From: Tsuneonella dongtanensis
GTDB lineage: Bacteria; Pseudomonadota; Alphaproteobacteria; Sphingomonadales; Sphingomonadaceae
Assembly: GCF_001698205.1 (NCBI RefSeq)
Contig: NZ_CP016591.1
Span: 682,001 to 746,000 of the forward strand
Length of the DNA stretch: 64,000 bases
Direction: 5' to 3'
Position 1 is the first letter of the stretch. Every line of letters starts with the position of its first letter. Positions 26,215 to 34,690 of this stretch are shown here, in pieces. The notes beneath the pieces were generated by a model. The model was given only the letters and a program-made list of their open reading frames with translations. It did no database searches and was not told the DNA's origin. Made by a program: the position numbers and the translations under genes.

Positions 26215-27146
26215 TCGGTGCTGGTCAGCTGGACGAACACGTCTTCGAGGTCCGCCTCGCGCGTGGTCACGTCCTCGATCACGAAGCCCTGCTCCTGCAC
26301 CAGGCCGAGTACTTGGCCCGCGGTGATCTTGTCCTTGTCGTAGGTGATCTCGACGGTCCGGTCGCCTTTCTTCGCGCTCTTCTTGAAGGCGGCGTGCGCG
26401 GGCGGGCCGGCAAGATCGCGGTCGACGGTGATCTCCACCACCTTCTCACCCATCATCCCGACGAGTTCGCGGGTCGGCTTGTTGGCGATCAGTTCACCGT
26501 GGTTGATGATCGCGATCCGGTCGCAGAGCTGTTCGGCTTCTTCGAGGTAGTGGGTGGTCAGCACCACCGTCACGCCCTCACGGTTGAGGCGGGTGACGAG
26601 CTCCCATAGCTGGCGGCGCAGCTCGACGTCGACGCCCGCGGTCGGCTCGTCGAGCACGAGGATCGGCGGGGCATGCACCATCGCTTTGGCGACCAGCAGC
26701 CGCCGCTTCATCCCGCCGGAGAGCGTGCGCGCATAGGCATCGCGCTTGTCCGCCAGGCGCACCGCGTCGAGCAGTTCTTCGGACCTCCGCTCGCCCTTCG
26801 GCACACCATAGAACCCGGCCTGGTTCTCCAGCACCTCGAACGGAGTGAAGAACGGGTCGAAGACGATCTCCTGCGGCACGATACCGATCGAGCGCTTGGC
26901 GTTGCGCGGATGGACGTCGATGTCGAAGCCCCAGATTTCCGCACTTCCGCTGGTCTTCATGACCAGCCCGGCAAGGATGTTGATGAGCGTGGACTTGCCG
27001 GCGCCGTTGGGGCCGAGCAGGCCGAAGATCTCGCCCTGCGGAACGTCGAAGCTGACGCCCTTCAGTGCGAGCTTGCCCTCGCTGCCTTTCTCGCCGGCAT
27101 AGCGCTTCACGAGGTTGTCGATGCGGATAGCGGGGGGCGTGGTCAT
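26211..27146 (-). CDS. ABC transporter ATP-binding protein (ABC-2/CcmA type)
   Basis: A 311-residue ATPase with Walker A GPNGAGKST, Q-loop in GIVPQEIVF, signature LSGGMKRR, Walker B ILVLDEPTAGVD and the H-loop TTHYLEEAE. The extra C-terminal ~80 residues (from VVEITVDRD) are the usual DUF4162-like tail of drug/polysaccharide exporters. No permease gene is adjacent, so the membrane partner is elsewhere, or the ATPase serves another role. Start at ATG 27146; it overlaps the methyltransferase by 4 bp. The gene is divergent from the CHCC-finger gene, 22 bp apart at the upstream GTG. Confidence 0.92.
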   Translation of the reverse strand: MTTPPAIRIDNLVKRYAGEKGSEGKLALKGVSFDVPQGEIFGLLGPNGAGKSTLINILAGLVMKTSGSAEIWGFDIDVHPRNAKRSIGIVPQEIVFDPFFTPFEVLENQAGFYGVPKGERRSEELLDAVRLADKRDAYARTLSGGMKRRLLVAKAMVHAPPILVLDEPTAGVDVELRRQLWELVTRLNREGVTVVLTTHYLEEAEQLCDRIAIINHGELIANKPTRELVGMMGEKVVEITVDRDLAGPPAHAAFKKSAKKGDRTVEITYDKDKITAGQVLGLVQEQGFVIEDVTTREADLEDVFVQLTSTE

Positions 27147-27168
27147 GCGGGCCAAGTAGAGGCGTTGC

Positions 27169-27450
27169 GTGGAGCCCGCAACATCGGTATCCGCGCCGCT
27201 CATGAGCATACCGCCGCCCGAAGTCAGCAAGGTCACGACCACCCGCGTCTGGTGCGATGGCGCCACCGACATCCGCAGCGGCGAGAACTATCGCCCGGCC
27301 GCGCTCGGCCACCCCAAGGTCTGGCTCGAGATCGACGAGCACGGCTACGTCGATTGCGGCTACTGCGACCGGCGCTTCGTGCTCGAGGGCGGCCCGGCCG
27401 ACGGCGTGGACCAAGCCACCCTCAGGGACATCTCTTCGGGCGCCAGCTAG
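27169..27450 (+). CDS. CHCC zinc-finger protein (respiratory complex I 6-kDa subunit-like)
   Basis: A 93-residue protein (or 82 from ATG 27202) with the zf-CHCC pattern: LGHPKVWLEIDEHGYVDCGYC and DRRFVLEGG. In mitochondria and alphaproteobacteria this fold is the accessory subunit NDUFS6/6-kDa of complex I, with zinc held by three cysteines and one histidine; here H of LGHP and C/C of CGYC are clear. GTG 27169 has AGAGG 6 nt upstream, whereas ATG 27202 has none. It is not near a nuo operon. Confidence 0.8.
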   Translation: MEPATSVSAPLMSIPPPEVSKVTTTRVWCDGATDIRSGENYRPAALGHPKVWLEIDEHGYVDCGYCDRRFVLEGGPADGVDQATLRDISSGAS

Positions 27451-27482
27451 CTTTCGCGCGGTGAAGCGCCCATATCGGCGCC

Positions 27483-28904
27483 ATGACCGCCGATCCGCAC
27501 GCGCTGCTCTACGCTTCCGGCCAGCTTTCGCCCGACGAGGCGAAGGCGCTCGCCGCCGAAACCCTCGCCCGGTGCGAGGATGGGGAGCTCTACCTCCAGT
27601 TCCTTGCGACCGAGGCGTTCCTGTTCGACGACGGGCGGCTCAAGACCTGCGACTATTCGCGCGATTCGGGCTTCGGCCTGCGCGGCGTGTCGGGCGAGAT
27701 GACCGGCTTCGCCCACGCGAGCGAGATCAGCGCCGCCGCCATCCGCCGCGCCGGTGAGACCCTGCGCCTGCTCGATCCGGCGCGGAACCCGCTGGCCGCG
27801 CCGCCGCCGCGGTCGAACCGGCATCTTTACACCGAAGCCAGCCCGCTCGACGCGGTGCCGCTGGAAAAGAAGATCCGCCTGCTCGAGGAGATCGACGCGG
27901 CCGCTCGTGCGCGCGATCCGCGGATCGTGCAGGCCACCGCGAGCCTTTCGGGCAGCTGGTCGGCGATCGAGATCGTGCGTCCGGACGGCTTCGTCGCGCG
28001 CGATGTCCGGCCGCTGGTGCGGCTCAACGTTTCTGTCGTCGCTGAGGCGAACGGGCGGCGCGAGACCGGCAGTTTCGGTTTCGGCGGGCGCTACCTTTAC
28101 GACGACCTGTTCGACGTGACGAAATGGACCCGCGCAGTGAACGAGGCTGTCGACCAGGCGCTGACCAACCTCGAAAGCGTTCCGGCCCCGGCCGGCGAGA
28201 TGACCGTGCTGCTCGGGCCCGGCTGGCCCGGCGTGTTGCTGCACGAGGCCGTCGGCCACGGGCTGGAGGGCGATTTCAACCGGAAGGGCACCAGCGCCTT
28301 TTCCGGTCGCATCGGCACCCGCGTCGCGGCGCCCGGGGTGACGGTGGTCGATGACGGAGCCATCGCGAACCGCCGCGGCTCGCTGTCGATCGACGACGAG
28401 GGGACACCGACGCAGGAAAACGTGCTCATCGAAGACGGTATCCTCAAGGGATACATGCAGGATCGCATGAACGCCCGGCTGATGGGCGTCGCGCCGACCG
28501 GCAACGGGCGCCGCGAAAACTACGCCCACGCACCGATGCCGCGGATGACCAACACTTTCATGCGCGGAGGCAAGGACGATCCGGGCGAACTGCTGTCTCG
28601 CGTAAAGAAGGGCATCTTCGCCAAGAGCTTCGGCGGCGGGCAGGTCGATATCGTCAATGGCAATTTCACCTTCTCGTGCACCGAGGCCTATCTCGTCGAG
28701 GACGGCAAGCTCGGCGCACCGATCAAGGGCGCGACGCTAATCGGCAACGGCCCCACCGCGCTGACCAAGGTGATCGGCATCGGCAACGACATGGCGCTCG
28801 ACGAAGGCGTGGGCATGTGCGGCAAAGGCGGCCAGTCCGTCCCGGCCGGGGTCGGCCAGCCGACCCTGCTCGTCTCGGGCCTGACCGTCGGCGGCACGGC
28901 CTGA
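27483..28904 (+). CDS. tldD: Metalloprotease TldD
   Basis: A 473-residue peptidase of the TldD/PmbA family; TldD and TldE form a heterodimeric metalloprotease that trims unfolded or antibiotic peptides such as microcin B17. The zinc site is HEAVGHGLEGD (HExxxH), with further ligand region in the GNFTFSCTEAYLVEDGK stretch. The N-terminal domain has GFGLRGVSGEMTGFAHASEI. TldE is not in the window. It begins 32 bp after the CHCC-finger gene. Confidence 0.95.
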   Translation: MTADPHALLYASGQLSPDEAKALAAETLARCEDGELYLQFLATEAFLFDDGRLKTCDYSRDSGFGLRGVSGEMTGFAHASEISAAAIRRAGETLRLLDPARNPLAAPPPRSNRHLYTEASPLDAVPLEKKIRLLEEIDAAARARDPRIVQATASLSGSWSAIEIVRPDGFVARDVRPLVRLNVSVVAEANGRRETGSFGFGGRYLYDDLFDVTKWTRAVNEAVDQALTNLESVPAPAGEMTVLLGPGWPGVLLHEAVGHGLEGDFNRKGTSAFSGRIGTRVAAPGVTVVDDGAIANRRGSLSIDDEGTPTQENVLIEDGILKGYMQDRMNARLMGVAPTGNGRRENYAHAPMPRMTNTFMRGGKDDPGELLSRVKKGIFAKSFGGGQVDIVNGNFTFSCTEAYLVEDGKLGAPIKGATLIGNGPTALTKVIGIGNDMALDEGVGMCGKGGQSVPAGVGQPTLLVSGLTVGGTA

Positions 28905-28952
28905 TCCACAAAGTCAGCGTGCGTTCAGCGCATTCGTGGTAGATAGCGTGCC

Positions 28953-29360
28953 ATGATGATCGAGCGCTTCCCTCGGCTGGCGACCGCCCTCTTGGCTGTG
29001 TCCCTTGCCGGCGTTCCCGCGCTTGCGAGCGATGCGGACGCTGAAGGCGAGGCCGAGCTTGCCAAGATCCTCGAAGGGCGGGTGGCCGGTGAACCGGTCG
29101 ATTGCATTCGGGACGGTCCGAGCGACTCGCTGGAGATCGTCGACCACATAGCGTTGGTCTTCAAGCGCGGCGACACGATCTACGTCAACCGGCCCGCCGG
29201 AGCCCAGTTGCTCGATTACTGGGATCTGCCGGTGGTCTACCGCTTCGCGTCGCGCCTGTGCCGGCTCGACCGGGTCGAGCTGCGCGACCGCCATTCGCAT
29301 ATTCCAGGGCCGAACCTGTTCCTGGACCAGTTCGTACCTTATACCCGTCCCGACCGTTGA
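28953..29360 (+). CDS. Secreted hypothetical protein, paralogue 1
   Basis: A 135-residue protein with a signal peptide (to ALAS, about residue 26). The mature part has AKILEGRVAGEPVDCI, then TIYVNRPAG and a final NLFLDQFVPYTRPDR. It shares these blocks with the next gene (AKMLEGRVAGEPRSCI, TIWVNRTAN, NVFLTDFVPYTRAD), so they are tandem paralogues. Two cysteines fall at the same places and may form a disulfide. No family name is known to me. ATG 28956 is a close alternative start. Confidence 0.75.
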   Translation: MMIERFPRLATALLAVSLAGVPALASDADAEGEAELAKILEGRVAGEPVDCIRDGPSDSLEIVDHIALVFKRGDTIYVNRPAGAQLLDYWDLPVVYRFASRLCRLDRVELRDRHSHIPGPNLFLDQFVPYTRPDR

Positions 29361-29371
29361 GGAGAAAGCCC

Positions 29372-29764
29372 ATGCGCCTGATCGCCACTGCCGCCGCTCT
29401 TGCTGCCGCCGCTTTGGCCGCGGGCCCCTCGGTCGCTGCCGAGCGGCTGACGGGAGAGGCCAAGCTGGCCAAGATGCTCGAAGGCCGCGTCGCCGGCGAA
29501 CCGCGCAGCTGCATCAACACCTTCACCAACCGCGAATCGACCGTGATCGACGAGACGGCGGTGGTCTATGGCCGCGGCCGGACGATCTGGGTGAACCGCA
29601 CCGCGAACCCCGACGATCTGAATCGCTGGGATGCGCTGCTGGTACGCCAGCACGGGCCACAGCTTTGCCGGCAGGACATCGTCACGACTTTCGATCCGTC
29701 GACCGGCATGTACACGGGCAACGTGTTCCTGACCGATTTCGTCCCCTACACCCGGGCCGACTGA
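29372..29764 (+). CDS. Secreted hypothetical protein, paralogue 2
   Basis: A 130-residue exported protein with a signal peptide ending SVAA (about residue 23), a GAGGAG site 7 nt before ATG 29372, and the same two-cysteine domain as the preceding gene. It begins 11 bp after paralogue 1, so both are likely expressed together. The N-terminal helix and VNR and VPYTR motifs are conserved between the copies, while the middle has diverged. Confidence 0.78.
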   Translation: MRLIATAAALAAAALAAGPSVAAERLTGEAKLAKMLEGRVAGEPRSCINTFTNRESTVIDETAVVYGRGRTIWVNRTANPDDLNRWDALLVRQHGPQLCRQDIVTTFDPSTGMYTGNVFLTDFVPYTRAD

Positions 29765-29774
29765 GCGCGCATCG

Positions 29775-30323
29775 GTGACCATGGCGCCCCGCCGATGGGC
29801 GGCGGACCTGCTGCATTTCTGGTTCCATGCGCTCGGCCCCGGCGACTGGTGGGGCGGCTCGCCCGAGCTTGATGCGCGAATTGCCCGCCGTTTTGGTCGC
29901 GAGCTGAACGCCCTGCGCGTTCGCCCCGCGCGCGAGTTTCTTCGCGACCGTCAGACCGCGCTCGCCGCGATCCTCTTGTTCGACCAGGTCCCGCGCAACG
30001 TACACCGCGGAACGGCGCGCGCGTTCGCGACCGACCCCCTGGGTCGGGCGATCACGAGGCGGTTCATTGCGATGGGGTGGCACCGTTCGCTCGACCGTCA
30101 TGCGCGCGCGTTCGCCGGCATGCCCTTGATGCACAGCGAGGCGATTGCCGACCAGCGGGCCAGTCTGGCCTATTTCCGCAAGGTGCCCGGCAATTTCGCT
30201 TTCGCGCGAAGCCACTGGCGGATGATTGCCCGGTTCGGGCGATATCCCCACCGCAACCCGGTGCTCGGCCGGCGATCGACACCGGCCGAGCGAGCCGCGG
30301 TTGCGGCGGGGAATGCCTGGTAA
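29775..30323 (+). CDS. DUF924 family protein
   Basis: A 182-residue helical protein (TPR-like) with LHFWFHALGPGDWWGGSPELDARI, ILLFDQVPRNVHRGTARAFATD and the final FARSHWRMIARFGRYPHRNPVLGR, all hallmarks of DUF924. The function is unknown. Start is GTG 29775, with ATG 29781 as alternative. It lies 10 bp after the secreted paralogue but is cytosolic. Confidence 0.9.
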   Translation: MTMAPRRWAADLLHFWFHALGPGDWWGGSPELDARIARRFGRELNALRVRPAREFLRDRQTALAAILLFDQVPRNVHRGTARAFATDPLGRAITRRFIAMGWHRSLDRHARAFAGMPLMHSEAIADQRASLAYFRKVPGNFAFARSHWRMIARFGRYPHRNPVLGRRSTPAERAAVAAGNAW

Positions 30324-30326
30324 GGC

Positions 30327-30785
30327 TTACTGGGCGTCGCTCAGCTGTCCGCGGATCGCGCCATTGGGATAGGCTGCGTTGTGGACGTTCACGTAGAAGT
30401 CTGACGGATTGCCCTGCAGGCGGTTCTGGGTCCACTCGCGGGCGTCCTTGCAGCCCTGCCAGCGGCCTTCGTTCGACTTTTCGAGGGTGAAGACCGGCGG
30501 GCCGTTCGTTCCCGCGCGACCATAGTGGATATGCGCCGCGGTGGGCGCATCGATGCCGGCGACGTCCTTGATCTCCCAGCAGACCTGACCGAACCCGTCG
30601 GTTACCGAGATTTCGGCCCGGCCGAACCCGTCGGGATCGCCGCCGCCGACTTCATTGGCGCCGGTCAGCGTGGCCTTGTAGGTATCGGAGGTCGCGTCGA
30701 CGACCTCTTCCTCGATCGTGGCGCAGCCTGCGAGTGCGACCGATCCGGCCAGCGCTGCAATGGCGAATATGGATTTCGTGTTCAT
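30327..30785 (-). CDS. CHRD-domain lipoprotein
   Basis: A 152-residue lipoprotein (SVALAGC, cysteine at about residue 20) with one CHRD domain: TYKATLTGANEVGGGDPDGFGRAEI at the start, AAHIHYGRAGTNGPPVFTL in the middle with the family histidines, and YVNVHNAAYPNGAIRGQLS at the end. CHRD domains occur in chordin and many bacterial extracytoplasmic proteins of unknown role. ATG 30785 has GGAGAGG 5-6 nt upstream; an earlier start lacks it. Confidence 0.9.
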   Translation of the reverse strand: MNTKSIFAIAALAGSVALAGCATIEEEVVDATSDTYKATLTGANEVGGGDPDGFGRAEISVTDGFGQVCWEIKDVAGIDAPTAAHIHYGRAGTNGPPVFTLEKSNEGRWQGCKDAREWTQNRLQGNPSDFYVNVHNAAYPNGAIRGQLSDAQ

Positions 30786-30935
30786 CTCGACCTCTCCTTG
30801 TTGGATGTGCATGCCGCTCCACCCAACGGCTCACGAACCCGGTAACGGGCGGGGCGCGCAGGACGTTCCACGCGCAATTGACGACGGGGCTGCGGACGCC
30901 CAATCCTTGCACGGTCGCGCAAGGAGAGAATTGCC

Positions 30936-31898
30936 ATGACCACCCCCCAGCAGCCTATCGGTTCGCCCTTCGGATACCGCTCGACGGCGCGCGAAGTGGT
31001 CGCCGGCATCGACATGTCCGGCAAGCGCGTGGTCGTCACCGGGGGTTACTCGGGCATCGGGACCGAGACCGTGCGGGCCATCGCCGAGGCCGGGGCCGAA
31101 GTTATCGTCGGCGCGCGGCGGACCGGACAGGCGGAAGACGTGCTCGCCGGCTTCATCGGTTCGATCGCGATCCTCCCGCTCGACCTTTCCGACCCCGCGT
31201 CAATCGACGCCTTCGCCGAAAGCGTCTCCGGACGCTTGGACCGCATCGACATCCTGATCAACAACGCCGCGGTGATGGCAAGCCCGCTCCAGCGTGACGC
31301 GCGGGGCTACGAAGGCCAGTTCGCGACCAATCATCTGGGACACTTCCAGCTCACCGCGCGGCTCTGGCCCTTGCTCGAAGCCGCGGGCAAGGCGCGTGTG
31401 GTTGCCCTGTCCTCGATCGGGCACCGCATCTGCCCGCCCGATCTCGACGATCCGAACTACGAGCGGCGCGACTACGACAAGTGGAACGCCTACGGCCAGG
31501 CCAAGAGCGCCAACGCGCTGTTCGCACTGCATCTCGACAAACTCGGCGAACCGCACGGAGTGCGCGCGTTCTCGGTCCATCCGGGCGGGATCATGACCGA
31601 CCTCCAGCGCCATCTCACCGACGAAGAGCAGGTCGCGATGGGCTGGGTCGATGCGGAGGGCAACGTCAACGAGCGCTTCAAGACCACTGAGGAAGGCGCC
31701 TCGACAACCGTCTGGGCGGCGACCTCTCCGCTGCTTGACGGCAAAGGCGGGGTCTATTGCGAAAATTGCGATGTCGCTGCACCGGCGAGCGTGGACACTC
31801 CAATGGCTGGCGCACAGCCGCACATCCGCGACGAAGCCTTGGCCGAGCGGCTGTGGGCCAGGTCCGAAGAACTGACCGGGGTCGAATTCAGGCCCTGA
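30936..31898 (+). CDS. Short-chain dehydrogenase/reductase
   Basis: A 320-residue SDR oxidoreductase. The cofactor motif is VVTGGYSGIGTE (TGxxxGIG), followed by NNAAV, the catalytic serine in VALSSIGH and YxxxK in YGQAKSANALF. It resembles the WW-domain/retinol-dehydrogenase-like SDR group. Substrate unknown. AAGGAGAG lies 8-9 nt before ATG 30936. It overlaps the convergent nth gene by 11 bp at the 3' ends. Confidence 0.9.
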   Translation: MTTPQQPIGSPFGYRSTAREVVAGIDMSGKRVVVTGGYSGIGTETVRAIAEAGAEVIVGARRTGQAEDVLAGFIGSIAILPLDLSDPASIDAFAESVSGRLDRIDILINNAAVMASPLQRDARGYEGQFATNHLGHFQLTARLWPLLEAAGKARVVALSSIGHRICPPDLDDPNYERRDYDKWNAYGQAKSANALFALHLDKLGEPHGVRAFSVHPGGIMTDLQRHLTDEEQVAMGWVDAEGNVNERFKTTEEGASTTVWAATSPLLDGKGGVYCENCDVAAPASVDTPMAGAQPHIRDEALAERLWARSEELTGVEFRP

Positions 31899-32538
31899 GT
31901 GGGGCGGCGAACTCGCACAGGTCGTTGACCGGGCAGCGCGGGCATTGCGGGCTGCGCGCCTTGCACACGCGCTTGCCAAGCTGGATCAGCCAGAAATGCC
32001 CTTCGTGGAAGGCCCACTCGGGTGCGCGGGCCTCGAGCTGCTCGGCGGTCCTGTCGGCCGTCTTCGCACTCGTCAGCCCGATGCGATTGCACACGCGGTG
32101 GACGTGGGTGTCGACCGCGATCGTGTCGGTGCCGAAGGTGAACTGGAGCACGATGTCGGCGCACTTGCGCCCGATGCCCGGCAGCGCCATCAGCCCTTCG
32201 CGCGTGTCGGGCACCACGTCGCCGTGCCGTTCGAGCAGCGCGGCGCAGAAAGCGCGGATGTTGCGCGCCTTCATGTTGTAGAGGCCTGCGGGCTTGATCG
32301 CCGCGGCGATAGTTGGCTCGTCGAGTTTCAGCATCGCGCGCGGCGTGCGGGCAAGCTTGAACAGCGCCTTCGTGGCGGCGGCGGTGTTGCGGTCGAGCGA
32401 CTGGGCAGAGAGCATGCAGGCGATACAGCTGCGGAAGGCATCGGGCTGTCCCTTCGGCCCCTTCGCACAGCGGATGCGGCCGGGCATCGCCTCGCTCAAC
32501 CGGCGAAACACCTCCTCGACCTGCTCTTCGTCCAACAT
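31888..32538 (-). CDS. nth: Endonuclease III
   Basis: Base-excision repair glycosylase/AP lyase for oxidised pyrimidines. The 216-residue protein has the LSAQSLDRN motif with the conserved glutamine, the HhH motif LPGIGRKCADIV with the catalytic lysine, VDTHVHRVCNR with the catalytic aspartate, and a C-terminal 4Fe-4S loop C-x6-C-x2-C-x5-C (CKARSPQCPRCPVNDLC). Everything is canonical. It is the last of three Nth-like genes in the block 31888-34690 on the minus strand, and 6 bp follow the upstream paralogue. Confidence 0.95.
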   Translation of the reverse strand: MLDEEQVEEVFRRLSEAMPGRIRCAKGPKGQPDAFRSCIACMLSAQSLDRNTAAATKALFKLARTPRAMLKLDEPTIAAAIKPAGLYNMKARNIRAFCAALLERHGDVVPDTREGLMALPGIGRKCADIVLQFTFGTDTIAVDTHVHRVCNRIGLTSAKTADRTAEQLEARAPEWAFHEGHFWLIQLGKRVCKARSPQCPRCPVNDLCEFAAPLRA

Positions 32539-32544
32539 GACCGC

Positions 32545-33258
32545 TCAGCGGTCGGGCACGCGCGCGGTTCCGGTGGGGCAGAGCGACAGGGCCGGGCACT
32601 CGCGGCACAGCGGCGCGGCGGGGCGGCAGAACTGCTGGCCGAGCTTCTTCATCAGCAGGTGATGCTCGTCGAATTCGCTCGCGCTCCACTCGGGCGGCAT
32701 CGCAGGGCTTAGGCTGTCGAAAGCACGAATCGTGTCGGCACGCGGCGGCACCAGTTTCATGCGCTGGCTGACACGGATGTGATGGCTGTCGAGCACCAGC
32801 GCGCGGCGATCGAAGGTGCTGGCGTTCATCACCCCGGCGGCGACCTTGCGCCCCACGCCGGGCAGGTCCTCGAGCCACGCCATCGCGTCCTCGGTGGTCA
32901 GCGCGCCGAGGTGGGAAAGGTCCATGCGGCCCACCCGCTCGACCACGACGCCGAGCGCCGACCTGACCCGCGCGGCGGCGATATCGGGAAATGTCTGAGT
33001 GGCCAGTTCGGCCTCCAGTTCCTCCACCGGTGCGGTGGCGACCGCGTCCCACGAACCGTACCGCGCGAGCAGGCGCTCGGTCGCGGCATTCGACGTCGGC
33101 GTGAGGGTCCGCGCGCCGATTACCCCTTGCACCAGCACCCATTCGGGCTTGCGCCACTCGGCCGCGGCGCGGTCGATCCGCCCGAAGCGCTGGATCAGCA
33201 GCGCCTGCAGCCGGCGCAACACCTCGGTGCGGGGATCATCGAGCGGGAGCTGGCTCAC
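32545..33258 (-). CDS. Endonuclease III-like HhH-GPD protein, paralogue A
   Basis: A 237-residue HhH-GPD protein with LPGVGRKVAAGVMNAS (lysine kept), VLDSHHIRVSQ (aspartate kept) and an iron-sulfur loop CRPAAPLCRECPALSLC. The place of the Nth LSAQ motif reads IGART, so the base-inserting glutamine is replaced by arginine. Substrate choice may therefore differ from Nth. GTG 33258 overlaps the kinase stop as GTGA, suggesting coupled translation. It is clearly related to paralogue B (34025-34690), sharing WxLVQGxIG and DEHHxLMKxLG. Confidence 0.85.
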   Translation of the reverse strand: MSQLPLDDPRTEVLRRLQALLIQRFGRIDRAAAEWRKPEWVLVQGVIGARTLTPTSNAATERLLARYGSWDAVATAPVEELEAELATQTFPDIAAARVRSALGVVVERVGRMDLSHLGALTTEDAMAWLEDLPGVGRKVAAGVMNASTFDRRALVLDSHHIRVSQRMKLVPPRADTIRAFDSLSPAMPPEWSASEFDEHHLLMKKLGQQFCRPAAPLCRECPALSLCPTGTARVPDR

Positions 33259-34052
33259 CGGATGGCGACCGGGACGCGATCGGGCGACTGGTCGACGATC
33301 AGGTCGGCGGGTTCCTCCGCCAGCATGGCGCGGGTGACTCGCTCGTAGTGTTGCACGAATCGGGTGATCTGCTCACTGGTCATGCCGCGGAGGCCGAGGT
33401 GCGCTTCCTGCTCGCAGCGCCACCGCTCGACCACGGCGAAATCCGGCGCGCGCAGGAGGATGCGCAGGTCGATCCGGTCGAAGAGCGCGGCGTAGTCGGT
33501 GGCGAGCCGCCGATTGACCCAGCGCCGCCAGGTTCCGTCCGCATCCTCGTCGCGTTCGAGCGCGTTGACCGGTTCGACGAGGGCCGCGTCGGTCTGGGCG
33601 CGCGCGCCGATGCACCAGCCTTCGAGAAGGACCACGTCGACGGGTCCCGCCACCGTCCGGGTTCCGGTGCGATCATCGCTGCCCTTGTCGAACCGCGGCA
33701 CGATTGCCGATTGCCCCGCCAGCAGCGCGTCGAACGCCCGCGTCAGCAAACCGATGTCGTGCGTCCCCGGAACCCCGCGCGTGGCGAGCAGCGGGTGGAC
33801 CGTCTCGGCCAGCGCCTTGCGTTTCTCCCGTGTCAGATAGAAATCGTCGAGCGCGAGGATGGCAGTGCCCAGGCCCTTCTCCGCCAGCAGCGCGGCGATG
33901 CGCGGGGCCATCGTGCTCTTGCCCGAGCCTTGCGCACCGGCGAGCCCCACGAGGACCGGACGGCCCAGTGCGGAGTGGCAGGCAGCGACGGCGTCGGCCA
34001 CAGCCACATCCGCCGCGTCCCAGCCTAGGTCCGGGACCGGCCGGTCGGGCAT
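33255..34052 (-). CDS. Plant-type D-glycerate 3-kinase-like P-loop kinase
   Basis: A 265-residue PRK/uridine-kinase-like protein. The P-loop is GLAGAQGSGKST, followed by LALDDFYLTREKRKALAE, PGTHDIGLL, VPRFDKGSDDR and VVLLEGWCIGAR; this set is the plant-type glycerate 3-kinase (GLYK) signature. The likely reaction is D-glycerate + ATP to 3-phosphoglycerate. ATG 34052 lies inside the upstream Nth-like gene (28-bp overlap), and its end overlaps the next Nth-like gene by 4 bp, so it is translated within this repair-protein cluster. No other glycerate-pathway gene is nearby. Confidence 0.85.
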   Translation of the reverse strand: MPDRPVPDLGWDAADVAVADAVAACHSALGRPVLVGLAGAQGSGKSTMAPRIAALLAEKGLGTAILALDDFYLTREKRKALAETVHPLLATRGVPGTHDIGLLTRAFDALLAGQSAIVPRFDKGSDDRTGTRTVAGPVDVVLLEGWCIGARAQTDAALVEPVNALERDEDADGTWRRWVNRRLATDYAALFDRIDLRILLRAPDFAVVERWRCEQEAHLGLRGMTSEQITRFVQHYERVTRAMLAEEPADLIVDQSPDRVPVAIR

Positions 34053-34690
34053 AGCGAGAGCGCGGGGCAGTCTGGGCACTTGGGGTTCTTGGGTGTGCAC
34101 ACCTCCCGCCCCAGTTCCTTCATCAGCATGTGATGCTCGTCGATCGTCGCCGCGTCCCATCCCTCGGGCAACTGCGGCATCAGCACGTCGTAGGCCTTGG
34201 CGGTATCCTCGCCTGCCGCGATCAGCCCCAGCCGCGCGAGGATACGCAAGTGGTGCGTGTCGAGCACCAATGAGGGCCGATCGAGCGTGGTGGTGTTGAC
34301 CACCTGCGCGGCGATCTTGCGCCCCGCGCCGGGCAGCGCCTCGAGCCAGGCAACGGCCTCGGACGTGTCCATCTTCTCGAGCAGCGACAGGTCGACCCGG
34401 CCCACCTTCTCGCAGATCGCGCCGAGAACCCCGTGCACGCGCTTCGCCGACTGGTTCGGAAATCGCACGCCCTTCAGCGCCTTGGCCAGTTCATCGAGTC
34501 GCAGCGCCGCCACCGCGTCCCACGATCCCTGCTCTGCCAGCACCCGGTCCGCCACCACGCTCGACGCCTCGCTCGGCATGCGGCTGCCGATCAGCCCTTG
34601 CACCAATGCCCACTCAGGCTCGCGGCGGTCTTCCGGGCGGCGGCGCATGTGCCCGAAGCGCTGGACGAGCGCATCCTGCAGGCGTTTCAA
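34025..34690 (-). CDS. Endonuclease III-like HhH-GPD protein, paralogue B
   Basis: A 221-residue relative of paralogue A with LPGAGRKIAAQVVNTTT, VLDTHHLRILARL and an iron-sulfur loop CTPKNPKCPDCPALSLC. Again the Nth glutamine position reads IGSRM. The first in-frame standard start is TTG 34690, but alignment with paralogue A suggests extra N-terminal residues; a strong CAAGGAG at 34718-34724 stands 8 nt ahead of an ATC codon at 34706-34708, a possible rare start. Its 3' end overlaps the kinase start by 28 bp. Promoter probably lies between it and guaA. Confidence 0.82.
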   Translation of the reverse strand: MKRLQDALVQRFGHMRRRPEDRREPEWALVQGLIGSRMPSEASSVVADRVLAEQGSWDAVAALRLDELAKALKGVRFPNQSAKRVHGVLGAICEKVGRVDLSLLEKMDTSEAVAWLEALPGAGRKIAAQVVNTTTLDRPSLVLDTHHLRILARLGLIAAGEDTAKAYDVLMPQLPEGWDAATIDEHHMLMKELGREVCTPKNPKCPDCPALSLCPTGRSRT

